Assembly: GCA_015501595.1 (NCBI GenBank)
Contig: JADNRX010000114.1
Location: 62,001-126,000 of the forward strand
Direction: 5' to 3'
DNA length: 64,000 nucleotides
Origin: Hymenopellis radicata
Taxonomy: Eukaryota; Basidiomycota; Agaricomycetes; Agaricales; Physalacriaceae
Each line of letters begins with the position of its first letter. Position 1 is the stretch's first letter. Positions 43,290 to 55,908 of the stretch are shown here, piece after piece. The translations under genes were made by a program, and so were the position numbers. A model generated the notes under the pieces. The model was given only the letters and a program-made list of their open reading frames with translations, had not been told where the DNA came from and ran no database searches.

Positions 43290-44492
43290 ATGGAATCTCT
43301 ACTCGCCATCAATCACAACGACCGGAATTCCATCGCAGACGTCCAGTACGAGCGATCGCCGCAGCGCCTATACGAACTACTCGAACAGCACGCGTGCCAG
43401 TCCGTACCAGAACAGGGTGGGAGATTGACGGACGCCGATGACCTGGCACGGAGCGTTTTTCTGTTCGTCAGAGACAATAATCTTTTCCCGTTCAACATCT
43501 CCAGCGCTGTCAAATCTCTTTTGACGCGTTATTCCGACTTGCCGCGCGGCGTTGTCACTGCGTGGTGGAATAGAATGGACCTCCCACCTTCCGGCTCCGA
43601 CGTAGAAAAGGAGAACTGTCCGCCTACGCACATTGAAAATGCCCCAGCTACACCCCGCCGCACCCGCACGCGTACTGCGTCTGCTCCTCGGAGACGTATA
43701 GAAGTGGGCGCCTTTCCCTCGTTACTCCGATCTCCAAAGACGCCAAAGGGCGCGCCAATGTCAAAGGCATCACTGTCGAAAGACCCGCAGCCCATCACTC
43801 CTTCATGCCCCGAAGATCGCCAGCACAGCTCCCCTCCTACAACGAAGCCATCCTTTCTACCCTCTTCTCCAGCAAAGCAATCCTCAGTTCTGTCGTGCAA
43901 GCCCAAGCCGACCACTCCTTCCGTCGTCGCACAACCGCCACACACCCTGACGCTACCTCAGGTGTTTTTCCCAGCTGCCAAACGAATACGCGATAGTCCG
44001 CCCGTCACACCACTACTCTCCCACCCCCCAAGCAAGCGTCACAAGGTGTGCTTTCAGGAATATTTCGCTAATCCGAGAGGCTCCTCAAACGAGAACGTCC
44101 TGAGCAAGCTGCCGGAAGACGTTTCGTCCTCGACGAACGACAATACAGCGAAACAGCCAACTGTCGAAGACATTGTCTTTTCTGAAGTCATCAGTAACAA
44201 GTCAACTGCACAGCGGCAAGGGTCGAGCGTCTCTCTGAGTATGCCGACAAAGGAAAAGATCACGCATGTTGTTTCGACAAACACCGATAGTGATGGACTG
44301 GGGAAACCGTTGGAACCCACGAGGAAGGCTGCGGACGTCATGATCGCTGCAAAGCGTCGCTTTCTATATACACGGATGAACATTTTTGATATCACAACAG
44401 ATTGGGAGCCCTCGCCACCGCGAACGGGTAGAGTCGAGCGGGAGGAGGGCGAAGGGGCGATCGAATATCTCGCGAGGCGTGGTCTCCTTTGA
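43290..44492 (+). CDS. KENVPP/AAKRRFLY-family protein, paralog 3 (intact)
   Basis: 400 aa, single coding exon, unknown function. I use the ATG at 43,290 (MESLLAINHN) because the paralogs show that 43,238-43,287 is a leader intron. The N-terminal 110 residues are probably folded and helical (QRLYELLEQHACQS, YSDLPRGVVTAWWNRMDLPP). Then comes VEKENCPPTH, a long P/S/T/K disordered middle with several SP/TP sites, HPPSKRHKVCF, and a C-terminal block AAKRRFLYTRMNIFDITTDW ending EYLARRGLL. The KR clusters suggest nuclear location. This is the only one of the three paralogs with an unbroken frame. The conserved C-terminus looks like a short interaction motif. Confidence 0.8.
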   Translation: MESLLAINHNDRNSIADVQYERSPQRLYELLEQHACQSVPEQGGRLTDADDLARSVFLFVRDNNLFPFNISSAVKSLLTRYSDLPRGVVTAWWNRMDLPPSGSDVEKENCPPTHIENAPATPRRTRTRTASAPRRRIEVGAFPSLLRSPKTPKGAPMSKASLSKDPQPITPSCPEDRQHSSPPTTKPSFLPSSPAKQSSVLSCKPKPTTPSVVAQPPHTLTLPQVFFPAAKRIRDSPPVTPLLSHPPSKRHKVCFQEYFANPRGSSNENVLSKLPEDVSSSTNDNTAKQPTVEDIVFSEVISNKSTAQRQGSSVSLSMPTKEKITHVVSTNTDSDGLGKPLEPTRKAADVMIAAKRRFLYTRMNIFDITTDWEPSPPRTGRVEREEGEGAIEYLARRGLL

Positions 44493-44830
44493 GCAACGAA
44501 CACTATCTTTCCATTACGATTTTTCTTCTGGGTTTTTGGTATCTGTACAACTACACACATCACTGTATCTTCAATCTTTTCTACCTACAACATAGTAGTA
44601 CTGTTACGATGTACCTTAGCACCAAAAAGGATTTCCCCAATCGCATGTCGCCAGCTTGAATGTGATACTTGCGTTTTAACAGGAGTTGACGCACAATAAT
44701 GTGGAAGTTGAAAGAGAGCAATGATCTAAGAAGCGTAACATACATGGTAGTAATGGACCAATATGCGCCACCCCATTATACAATAAGGTAGACAATACAC
44801 CGACGTAGGTACATACATCAGAGACGGTAA

Positions 44831-46208
44831 TCACGCCCATCTCTTAATGTCATCGACACCGGGCCCCAGAGGATCATCCGACGCAGCCAAGTTGCACTGA
44901 TGGAACGCACGGACTTGATCTTTCGTAAATGCACCCACCACACTGTGCAAAACCCCGCGATTATGGAATACGACGAGATCCCGTTCCTTCCAGTCATGCG
45001 GGTACACCAGCTGTAGATCGACACTTAAGCGCATGCATAAGAGTCAGTTGACGATGAACAGCTTACTTGAGGAGCAATAGCAGGTCTCTGCAACTTATAC
45101 AGCAGTTCCCTGACCTCCTTCAAATCCGTGAGAAGCGCGCCGTCGGGGTAGAGCGCGTCCTCTCTCGACGCGCCCTCCGGAAGCGCATCAACCAACAGCT
45201 CCGCCACGCCACACGGGTGTACTTGAAAATGCAGCTCGCCCGTCACAGGGTTCTTCCACAGCACCGGGAGCACCTTGCACTTCGTCTCATCCCACTCCGG
45301 GAGCTCATCCAGTGGGAGCTCCAGGCCCTCCGTCTCGATCCCGAGCCCCGTCGACATCGCATGGGCGGGCGCCATCCAGACGTACGGATGCGGCGCATAC
45401 TTGACTCTGCTCCGCACGGCGAGACTTTTCAGCTTGGCGGGGAGGATATCGAACATCGTCTTGCCCGAGACAAAGGCGGTCGTCCCCAGGGGCACAGAGA
45501 GTTCGTCCCCCGTGCCGTCGTCGTAGCGGCATATCTGGTGCGGGCCTTGCGGGACGGTTATGCCGTAGAGGGTGGTTACTTTGGGCGGGGAGAGGTCGTA
45601 GAGCGCGGCGTCAATGTGCCAGCGGTAGAAGCGGGTTACGCCTTGCGCTTCGTCTGCAAGGGATACGGAGGTTTTGTGAAAGGTGTGATGAGAAGGATGT
45701 TTGAGTTTGGCCTCGGCGAGGCCTTCGTGGCCGTAGACGACGCCGTTTCCGATGAGCTGTACTTGTGGGACGCGAGGGATGGTCTTTAGGTCGGGATGGA
45801 GGATTGATTTCTTCGTGGATTCGGTCTTGTTGTTTCCGTGTCCATAGTTTTCGGATTGTGGATCAAACGCCTGTTAACACGTTATCCTCGAGTCGGTTTC
45901 AGCGTGGTATGATTTACCTTTGTTAAAGCATACTGCTGCTCTGGCGAGAGGTTAGCCTCTCGGAATAGGAGCACGCTATGCTGCGCGGCGATCAGTAGTG
46001 ACAAGCAAGCCGTTAACCGCTAAGCACTTACCTGGTACAGCGCCTGCTCAATTTGCTTGAACTGTTCCGGCGTGAAGTTGCCAGGATCTACTCCCTTCAC
46101 CTCACGCCCAAAGTCCGTGAAATACGCTGCATCAGCGGAAGCAGGAAGAGGAAACGGGACCAGTTCGATGGCCATTAAGGTATGGGTGGGCGTCCAAGGA
46201 GGTTTCAT
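44831..46208 (-). CDS. TauD/TfdA-family 2-oxoglutarate-dependent dioxygenase
   Basis: Fe(II)/2-oxoglutarate oxygenase of the family that includes taurine dioxygenase; the substrate is not known here. CDS complement join(44831..45010,45067..45870,45918..45980,46032..46208), 407 aa. All introns have GT..AG, and I chose the last acceptor at CTACAG so that exon 4 reads LVYPHDWKERDLVVFHNRGV. FYRWHIDAALYDLSPPKV carries the HxD iron ligands, and FHNRGVLHSVVG carries the distal His. PVTGELHFQVHPCGVAEL is also family-typical. The frame is intact and ends DDIKRWA. A second candidate start, MAIELVPFP at 46,175, matches the start of the pseudogene copy. At least five fragments of this gene are scattered in the window. 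Confidence 0.88.
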
Positions 46209-47085
46209 TTTTATATGTCGTCGGCCTTGAGAAGCGGCGTTCGGTTCTAGCCCTTGATAAAAGCCACGCCCGAACAGCAATGCGGGGAGATAATGAACGA
46301 AAGTGGTCTGGGCCGGGTCTACGCGAAGCCTCCTTTGATAGCGCACGGTGAGCCGATTTCCTCGTGCATGATACGCGAAGATCACGAGGCTTGGGCGTAT
46401 CCTGCCTCCTGAGGGGTTTGTTATCGCCAATCCGTTAGAACTAAGTATGTACGTTGCTTTTCTCTGTTCAGCAGGGCATAGTCCGGACTCGGGAGATGAA
46501 ATTAATGTCTTACATACTAAGTTCATGAGGGTATAAAGAGCGAACGAGGTGGCGTTTCAGAGAGCCGAAGCCGCCGTGTGGAGAAGTCCATTCCATTTAT
46601 ATACTGTAGTGTAAAGACGGAAAGTAAGTAAATGCGGTCAGGGTATGAATCGTGAATTGGTGCTCACCCCGTTTGGTATAATTTATCTACCCATAAAGGA
46701 GACGAGAGTTCACAGCTGGCAGAGACGTATGAGAGTACTATAGAACGACGAACATCCCGGCATTCCGTAGGACAAGTATGTGATCAAGTTCAACATGACG
46801 ACGAAGTTGACGGCGCTCCAAGCTCGGGAACGAACGACCTGCATCTTTCGCCAATAGTCATGGTCGCTATCGCTTCCGGGAAGTCATGATGATGATGGTA
46901 AAAGGAAAGAGTGGAAAGATTGGAAATTAAACTAACCGGAAGTCGGGCCGGTGTTTACCTCTCTTCCATAAATGCTGTTCGCTCCTTAGTGCAATAATGT
47001 TCCTTGCAACCCTTATGATCATAAGACAAGTGAACAGGAATCAAGTAACAGGTTACTATATGGTACAGGTACTAATACTCGAAGT
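46209..47085. other. Intergenic between dioxygenase and helicase
   Basis: No gene recognised. A long minus frame continues upstream from the dioxygenase to 46,526, without homology to the pseudogene copy. Confidence 0.45.
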
Positions 47086-50000
47086 CTAGGCCCAAATCTT
47101 TCTATACTTCTCATTGAATTCGGCAGTCGCGTTCTTGACGACGACATACACGCGCCAATCTTCGTCGGACACAGCCTGGGGCCGCGAGAAACCATCTCCA
47201 TCTTCTGAATCATTATCCATCTCCGCCAAATCCGCACCAACCGCCATAACATCCTCCGACTCATCTGATCCCAAACCTATCCTCGTCAGATACTGCTCAA
47301 GCGAGGCTTTCACAGTTAACAGTGTAAGCATGAAATCCTGTAGCAGGAACCAGAGGTCGCCCTTCCTGATACCGTTCGCTGCAGCGAGGGTCTGGCCCTG
47401 TCCGTGGATGTAGAAGTCGAGCAGGTACGCATTCAGCGTGTGTTCGCCCTCTCCTTGGGTGGTGTATGGGCGCATATTGGGGATGGCTGACTCGCTGAGA
47501 TGGATCCTACTACGCGCAGCACGCGCCAATTCCTCGATGGTCTCAAAGGTATCGCCGTGCCCTGAGTTTGCCACGAAATGAGAGCGGATGAGAGGGCGGT
47601 GTGCGGTCTTGCGGAGGGCGGCTACAAAAGAACTGGTATCGGCAGGTGAACCGGGGTACTGAGCCCCGCTGAGCGGGAGCTTGTCGTCGCTGCCTAGCTC
47701 ATTGGCGTACTGGACGACATAAGTCATGGCGTAGTTTCGGAAGATTCGGCGGATTTCCTCATCGTGCGCGATAAGGAGACTGCGAGCATCCTCGCGCAAT
47801 GGTGGGAGTTCAATCATTGATGGGTATGTCCGCTTTAGTCGGATAAACTCTTCGCTTCCTGAAAGTGCGCTAGGGAGGTATCGTCTGCCAAAGAGATGGC
47901 TCATCAGGCAAATGAACTCGCGTTCGGGTTCGACTTCCTCAGAAATACGATGTAGAATGCCGCGATGTAAAAGAGTGACCAAGGCAAAGTTGCTCGGCTC
48001 GGTGTACTGTGAACAAATAAGATGAGTTGCTTCAGGTGGTCGGAGAAGTATCTGGAAGAACTTACATAGAGATGAGCGCAAATCGCTGATAGATTGATGG
48101 GTGCGCCGCTCTGGTCAATGAGACGAGCACGCCGCAAGTATTCAATGTTGAAGCGCAAGTGCTGCTGGAGCTGACTTCTGCCCATGCTCGACCCGAAGCT
48201 TATCTGCGGTAGCTGCATTATATTCCGGATAGCATTTGCTGCATATGGCGCATTATTGGATCCGTGGAGGAGGTTCAATAATCGGAGCGTCAGCGTCGCT
48301 GTCAAGGGGAAGGTGCCGCCGAGGGACGGAAGCTTTGAGAGAACTAATCGCTGTACTCGGTCGATGGGAAGTCCATAGAATATGACGTTGCCTAGCAGGT
48401 CATACCCGCGACGGCCTGCTCTTCCAGCGCATTGACGATACTAGCAGAAGAGGATTATGATTAGATCTTCAATGTTGAACAATACACATCACATCCTTAC
48501 TATAAGGGCGGTGAGGAAAGGCGAGTCTCCACAGAACACTGATGTTTTGGCTGGCGCGTTGATACCTAGAGCAAGGGTGCCGGTTGATATCATTATTCGA
48601 ACAATGCCGCGACGAAATAGACTGCGAGTGCGACATGAGTACTAGAAGATGTAAACTCAATCTGAGAACGCACCTTTCAATCAAGCTTCGGTATTGCTTG
48701 TTCATTCCAGCATGATGAACCGCGATTCCACGGCGTAGCGCCTGAATGAGCCACGAGTTCTTATCAAATTTCCACAGCTCCTCCCTGATCTGCTCGCCCA
48801 ATTCGCTACTTGAGTAGAGTCCGGCAAACGAAAAGTCGGGAAGGGGCGCATCCGGGTCGAAGGTGCTTTCCCATGTACGTCTTTCGCTAGCATCGTCTGG
48901 TTGGTCATCGGGATCCTTCTTGCGGGCTCTTGTCGCTCTGTCCTCCTCCCTCTGTCTCGTCTTCTCGCTATTCTTCCAGGCCTCCCATTGAGAGAGCTTC
49001 CGGCTCCAAGCAGGGCTTTCGGTTTTCCAGGCCGTTTCAGCTGCAACCAGTCTTCGCAAAAGGTTGTGGGCTATGGCCTCGCACGAAGATCGGTCGAAGT
49101 TGAAGAAGATAGCTGGCTGTTACTTCAAATTAGACTACAAACTTCATTCAATCTGAGCAATGAACATACCAGGAGCTGGCGCTTATGAAGATCGACTGCC
49201 AGATGCAAAAATCCAGCTTCGATGTCCTTCGATTCCGGATCTGCCTGATGAGGCAGGTCACTGTCGGTGAGGTTGTCAACGATTTCATCAACATTGAGTG
49301 AAGCTGTCGCGTCGTTCATCACATCCATGGACAGGAGCTGCTTGAGTTCGGTTTCATAGCAGAGAATGTCGCTCTGTCTGAGTAATCTGCATCCCACTGA
49401 GTCAAAGAATGTAGTAGGATCAAGATGGGCAATCAAGTCCGGTGCAGCCATCTTCTGCTTGGCGATGACATCGAAGAGGGAAAGTGTATCTGCAGGTTCA
49501 AGAGCGAGGTCGTCCGGAAGAGTTTTACGTCCGACTTGAAACGACAGCATCGAGATTGGATGCAAAAACCGCAATCTGTCTGTCGTCTGAGAAGCTTGCA
49601 AACCGCGAAACGCTCGTTCGTTTTTCAGGTCATCGAGCCGATAGTAGAACTTTCGGAGATGAGAGTACCGATGCTTATGTTGAATGAACGAGTGGTTCCA
49701 GCCGTGCGCTTTCGCCAAGGATGCTAGCCAATCATTGAAGCGATCGGGCGATCCCACAGTCGCAGATAAACCACTAGGCACCCCATGAGATCGCAGTCAG
49801 TGAATGTGGAAAGGACGTACATGAATGGACAAGGTGCCAGCAAGAGGATCTGTTCCCACACAGCGCCCCCGTCTTGCTGTCCAATCGTATGGATTTCATC
49901 AAGGATAATCCTGGAAAGAGATGGGTCAAGAGCAACCTTTCTTCGATATAGGAACACCAACCTCTTCATGCGCGGTGTCCATTTTGATGCCAAAGGCGGA

Positions 50001-52932
50001 GACAACAACATGATTGCCAATACTTCGGGCACTGTTACGAGGATCTGGCAGTTCTGTGGATCGTTGACGCGGTAGTCTCGAGTGTGTATAGCCCACAATG
50101 TGCCTATTTCGAAATGATGAGTGATAACATGTACTAGAAGTTCGAGCATCGCACCATTTTCCAGCTTCTTGCTAAAGCGAGCATATATTTCGGCGACAAT
50201 CTGGTTAACGAGCGCCTTGGTGGGCGCAATATACACAATGATCCCGTCGTCTGAATCTCTCAGAACTTTCTCCATGGCGTAGAAGGAGACGAAGGTCTTG
50301 CCGGCACTTGTCGGCGCTAAACAAAATATTCAACATCAGTATCTTGCTAAATGCTAAATTGGCTGGCAACTGACCAACGACAAGGACGGAATGTTTGGGA
50401 TCGTCGATACAGTCCAGCGCCCTCCGTTGCCATCCATCAGGCTTAAAATCAACCCTCGCGTCCAGAGCGCCGTCCATACTGCGGTCCATGTAAGGCCCGA
50501 AGACGCGCAGCTGCCATCGAATAGGATGCTCCATAATCCGCATCCACGCGTACAGCGGTCGAGTCGATTTCATTACTTTGACGAACTTGAACGCCAGTGG
50601 AGACGGCGACGTCTGTTTGGCTACGGACACAATCTGAGGTACATACGCTGCAAAGCCCAGGACCGAAAGCACATCCGAGACGACAGCGGCCCTTTCTGTG
50701 GAAAGAGGGCAGGAGTCGGCGATCTTTCCAATGATCCTCATGATTGAAACAGTGAAGTCGTCGCGAGTGGAAGCAGAGTCTCGCTCCGGATGATCAATCC
50801 ACGCACAGATTTTGAGGTGCATTTCGTAGAATCGTCCCTCGACACTGAGCCAAGGTTCGGCAAAACGTGGACTGCGCTGGAGGCTGTTGAAAGACGCGTA
50901 TTTGGTGACAATGTCATCGTCCTTATGATCCCTTAGATATTTTTGGAACCACAAACGGCTGCTGTTATCCTGCTCGTTCGCCTTCGCCTCGGCGATCTCA
51001 AGCTTCATCCTCTCTGTTTTGGTGAGAGGCTTTGGTTTGCTCTTCTTGTTTGCATGCTAGAAAGTACGTGAATGCAAGTAATGACTCGGCAATCGCTCAA
51101 ACATACCTGCTGAAGAGTGGCCTTCTTTTTCTCGCCCTTATCCTTCCTTGTCGCGACCGTCGCAATCGTAATCTGCCGCAAACCTTGACCCAAGGCACCC
51201 GTCAACGTCTCGGCTTGTCGATGGAGACTCCTCATGTACCGTTGATTCGAGCGAAGAGCCCAAGGAGACAGCTTTTTCGAGCCCGTTTCGCCCAGTGTGA
51301 TGAGTTTGTTCTGGTTATGCCAGTGCTGGCTATCTGTAAAGACGTGCGAAAAGTCGAGATAGGGCATTGAAGGATCGATATCCGTGGTAGTCGTGGCTAC
51401 ATCGACGGATGACAGGACATCATCGAAGACGGGATGAGAGAATGGTAATAAAGAGGTGGTCTTCGGATCCTCGACCAAATCAATACCAGGCTCGGATGGC
51501 TGCCCAGCGCCTATTTTGAATATCTTCAGCGCACTGAACAATTCCTTTTTGCTTGGTACGACTCCAGCGCCGGAAGAAGCCCAGATTTCGGATGTTTTAG
51601 ACAGAACGGACGGGGAAACTGCCTCTTCAACTGCCACTCCCGTACGTAAATACGCAACAAGCGCACAGAAAATATTCATGTCCATGTCCAAAGCCACCGA
51701 CGCAGCCTTGCTGGCCAGATCAGCTGTAAGAAGAAAGAGGGTAGGGCAGAAGTCGTCCCTTAACGTAGACTGCGCGATGGAGGAGAAGTGTGGCGGCGTC
51801 TGAATCCGGTCTTTCAAAGACAGCGTGTCTAGCATGAAGACGTGCAGGATGAAGATATAAAGAAGTGTGCGATGAATCGACGACAATCCACCCTGAGACT
51901 GAACAAAGGCGCGACAGATGGCCGCAAGCAGCTCCGTGCAACTAGAAAGGTTGTGTTGGACGGGTAAAACAGATGGCGCGCGCATTGCAACTGCAAGATC
52001 TGATAGCTTGGCTATTATTGGTTGTATGGACCAAGCTGAGGTCGGGAGAAACTGCCGTTCAAGAACGAAGGTCAACACCTACGATATAACAATGAGCTGG
52101 ACAAAACAGGACCGTCCGATGAGACACTTACTTTGGAGTCACGAAATTCAAGGCCGTTAATCAGTGCCACCGGAAGGCCGTAACTAATTATATCGAATAC
52201 GAGGCCACGATGGGATCCAAGATAGTGATCAGTGAATCTATCCGCCGCCAACGGAGACTTGACGGTATCGGCAATTAACACGAACATTGGCTTCGAGAAA
52301 TTCAAAGTCAATTCACTTGTTCGGGCATTTGCTCACCTTGTATTCGGCCTCGTGGTCGATCCAGGCCGGGTCCTTCAAGCTGTTAAAGTGATACACGGGA
52401 ACGGATAGGCGTTCGAGATGCTTCAGAAGCAACTGACGTGCTAGTACTCGAGATGAGTAAGTATAAAATGTCGCTCCAGGACGCGTTGTGGCATAGAGCG
52501 TGGCTGGAGGTGGTTGTCAGAGGAACAATGTATTTCCCGGACGAGTAACTTACGTTGGAAGAAAACGATCTCGATGTTGGCATTCCGTGTTAGTAGCTGG
52601 GAGAGAAAAGACTCCAGTATGTATACGGCGTGGATGATCTGAAAACTACACCCTTCAATAATGTCAGAAGGAGGCGCTTTCGACCTGTACATATAACCTA
52701 CCATTGCCGCGACCGATATTGAGAAGAGGATCGTCCAGAACAAGCTGGAGAAGAGATTCGCCTGTAGGAGTGCAAATATGTCTATCAGAGATAGTAGACG
52801 TCGTAAGAATCGCGTACCATCGACGACGAAGAGTTCGTCACCGGCGTAGTCACCGATGAGGTCCATCCATCTCGCTCCCTTGGCCGTTTCGACATACCAA
52901 GTGTTGATTTTTTTCAAGATTTCACTAGACAT
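47086..52932 (-). CDS. DDX60-like SF2 (Ski2-related) RNA helicase
   Basis: Large cytosolic DExH helicase; animal DDX60 acts in antiviral RNA sensing, and the fungal role is undefined. The gene spans 5.85 kb with about ten exons and encodes very roughly 1,700 aa. It starts [20 protein letters not shown] at 52,932. Exon 1 ends LFVVDG at 52,817 and exon 2 starts [19 protein letters not shown]. Helicase motifs appear in order: [16 protein letters not shown] (motif I, about 50,320), [10 protein letters not shown] (Ia, about 50,220), [13 protein letters not shown] (motif II, DEIH, about 49,900), [18 protein letters not shown] (about 48,710) and [15 protein letters not shown] (motif VI, about 48,420). 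The C-terminus ends NEKYRKIWA. The frame is preserved through all exons I checked. No partner gene lies next to it. Confidence 0.85.
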
Positions 52933-54043
52933 GGTGATGGTGGAAGGAAGGAAGGTAACGAGGCTTAGGTGAGGCGCGAAGCCTCTTTAAGCGCCGAGTT
53001 CAAAGACGGATGCTCGTGGTATTCTTTCAAGCCGCATGTTCGGAATCTTCCGGCCCGATCGCCTTTCTCACGCCGGTTTGTTTACTTTCAGCCAGCTTTC
53101 AACGAAATTTCAACCATCGTCCAACCTTCATCGATCATCTGTTAACTATGGCTCCACTCTATTTACGGAGTACATCTGACTCGCGCTGCTTTTACTGCTG
53201 GCAAAAAATCTGCTCGTGTGCGACTGTGATATCCATCATGACTTCATGGTGTGCCGTTTGATACAGATCCAGCGCTACTAGTAAGCCCTAGCGTCTCTTC
53301 GATTCCGTATGCCATCTTTCGCGATTGTAGTAGTGCTTCAATATGTGCCTGCGAGTCCACATCATATACCTCATGTCTTCAGACTTCACAACGAGCCGAA
53401 CATAGCATTCTTGAGAATTCCTTCCCTTGAACCACCGCTAGAGGATGCCTCGAAGGACAATTCTGGTGCCCTGATCCCGTCGTTGGATACTACAGCTACA
53501 CTCCTATTGATGACGTTGAGGTGCGGGAACGTGCTGTACGTTTTAGCACGTCTGCTTCAAGATTAGCATCTTCCTCTGGCTTTTCCGTGCATATTTGCGT
53601 GTACCGGGCGCTTAAGGAACTGCCTCAGTTGCTGCTGAAGCCTCTTACCACGGCACGAGTATCCACACTAACGTCACGATGTCAGTAACGACCCGCTTTG
53701 AAAAATGCAGTGCAAATCAAAGGGGGGAGTCGGGCAGCATAACGACCCAATTCGACCTCTACACCCATCCGGATCACAGTACTCGTATCCTCCATTACAG
53801 GCCAAGGTGATTCACTGTCAGCAGATCGTGTTCCGAATCCTAAATATTTTCTCATAGTAGGAGCTGTAGAAAGCACTTTGTTAACAACGCGTTGAGCCTA
53901 ATTCGACTGCTTGATCTTTTATTGTAGTTGTCTCAGGCTTCGTAAAGCAGTATGTCGCGCATATGGAGGCATAAACCCACATTCAATTTTAGACGACATT
54001 AAACCTAGTAATAACTTGAAATTTGGCCGCTATTTACGGGTGC
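52933..54043. other. Intergenic
   Basis: Plus-strand ORFs at 53,010-53,261 and 53,309-53,566 lack a recognisable domain. The first begins beside the helicase promoter. I cannot support a gene. Confidence 0.4.
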
Positions 54044-54504
54044 TTAGAAGCAGTTGGCAGCGCCGACAGCCCACTGAGCGCTCAGTCCATCGAGAACGGT
54101 TCCTTCCCAAGCCTCAACAGTCGCGCCAACATCAGCGGCGGGTACATCAGTGACCTCGATGATCGAGCGGACGTCGTAAGTGCCATCGTTGTGGCGCACG
54201 AGGGTGTTTACGTCCTACAACCTGGATGTTAGATTTCAAAACTCGACGCCATTATCGTCGCGCTTACGCTGAGGACAGTGTTGGGGTAGGCGACGCCGAC
54301 GCTGTGGCCGACAGCTAAAGGACAGTCAGTTTCAGTGGGCTGACAGTGCAAAGGGAGAAACGCACCATAGTTGATGGACGTCTGGAGCTCTTCAGCACCG
54401 AGGTCGGGCGTAGGGGTCATGATAAAGTCGCATGTCGTGCTCTCAGCGGAGACGATGGCGACGGTGGCCAGGAAAATGGTGGCGAAGAATGATTTGGAGA
54501 ACAT
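54044..54504 (-). CDS. Small secreted protein, 118 aa
   Basis: Starts MFSKSFFATIFLATVAIVSA, a clear signal peptide with likely cleavage after VSA. CDS complement join(54044..54214,54268..54314,54366..54504). Introns are GTGCGT..TTTAG and GTAAGC..TTGTAG, and the phases fit. The mature protein is about 98 aa with two cysteines, ESTTCDFIM near the start and AANCF at the very end, which could form one disulfide. The middle reads VGHSVGVAYPNTVLS and DVNTLVRHNDGTYDVRSIIE. No enzyme motif. Its role could be cell-wall or interaction-related, like other mushroom small secreted proteins; I cannot assign a family. A fragment occurs at 11,112. Confidence 0.75.
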
Positions 54505-54584
54505 GATGATGATGAGCAGTGAGTGCGTACGACTTTTCGTGAGGGCGAATGCTGAGGTTCACTACCAGAAGACGCCTCGTATTT

Positions 54585-54592
54585 ATACTCGA
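54585..54592 (-). promoter_or_regulatory. TATA box of the secreted protein gene
   Basis: TATAAATA on the minus strand, about 80 bp upstream of the start codon. Confidence 0.5.
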
Positions 54593-55419
54593 GTCGCGAC
54601 GGTCTTGTGAGACCGATGTGTGCTGCCGTCGGCGGGCGACAATCGAGTACGTACCGAGCAGTGCAATGGAAACGTCACGCGGCGTATATTGCCCTCTGAT
54701 GAATATAATGCTCTGGATGTCTGACGGCCGTCACACCCGTTGAAGAGGTGGAGAGTTTCTCGATTTTATCTAGTTAGTCTGTGTATCGCATTTTTGTCGC
54801 TGCCTGACCTTCTCTGGCACGAATTATTCCTCTAGCAGGCTTCAGAAACTATACTCTAAATCATTGACACGTAAATCCAGCCACCCTCCTTGGGCCTCGT
54901 ACCGTCACCAAGGCGAATTGCTGCCGTTTTTGCACTGGTAACAATCGTGCGAAGGCACCATCGTGACTCGGTCTCTTGATGTCCCCTAGATGTACGCACA
55001 TGCGTGAGTTCAGCGGACTATGCCAGCTCCTTCCACATATACTTCAGCACCGCTAGCATATGAACTACGTACCTCCCATCAACATGCTTCAAGTGGGGGG
55101 CTGTTACAGTGCTATTCCTTGACAAAGCAGAGGGCTTGTACGTACCAGGTACCCAGCTGATTTGACTGTGGAAGCCGTAGGTGGGGCCAAAATACGGTTC
55201 ATTTCGGCGCACTCAGTCAACCCCGTCCTTGTGACGTGGACGAGTCTTCTTCATGTAAGGAAACATCGTAATCCAGAGACGTCACGCGGAAATGGGAACG
55301 AAGTCATCAAAATCCAAAGCGACACTCGGCTGAAGAGGAACAGACCAGCGTCCTCACAAGCCCTATCACTGCAACAGCACAATCAACACAACGAAAAGAC
55401 GAAATATGACTCGTATGCC
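54593..55419. other. Intergenic
   Basis: No gene recognised. Short ORFs only. Confidence 0.4.
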
Positions 55420-55900
55420 GAGTGAGGTGAGGTATGTCCGTGAGATGAACCGACAAAATTTCGTAGTGACAGTCATGAGCAAACCCGACGCGCAGTGCGC
55501 ACGCGTTATTTGGTTTACCTGGCGTCGCCGGCATGCTCTTCCACCCGTACCTCTAGGGTAAGAATTTGAACAGGAACACGACGACAGAGTTTCGAGGCCA
55601 TGAGCTCCAGCGTTGGTGGGAGCGTTTACGAATTATCCAGTCAGTGCGTTCCTTCACACGGTGCAACTTGGCTGCATCGCGGGGCCCAGTGCGACGACAT
55701 TGAGACATGCCTCAAGTTAGGGTCTTCGCGAATACTACTCCTATTACTGCTGCTATGGTACAATACGAGAGACTCCAGGCCTCTTCAATTAGTATGGATG
55801 GATCGAGACTAATACTTGAACGTTACTGTGCATATGGTCCGTTGATTACCATGCTCAATGTGGGGAGGAATGAATTGTGGGATGGAGCGTGTGTCAAGGT
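55420..55900. repeat. Inverted duplicate of 41,880-42,240
   Basis: Reverse-complement match described at 41,880. It includes a plus-strand scrap of the TauD last exon at about 55,655-55,700. Confidence 0.7.
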
Positions 55901-55908
55901 TGAAGGGA

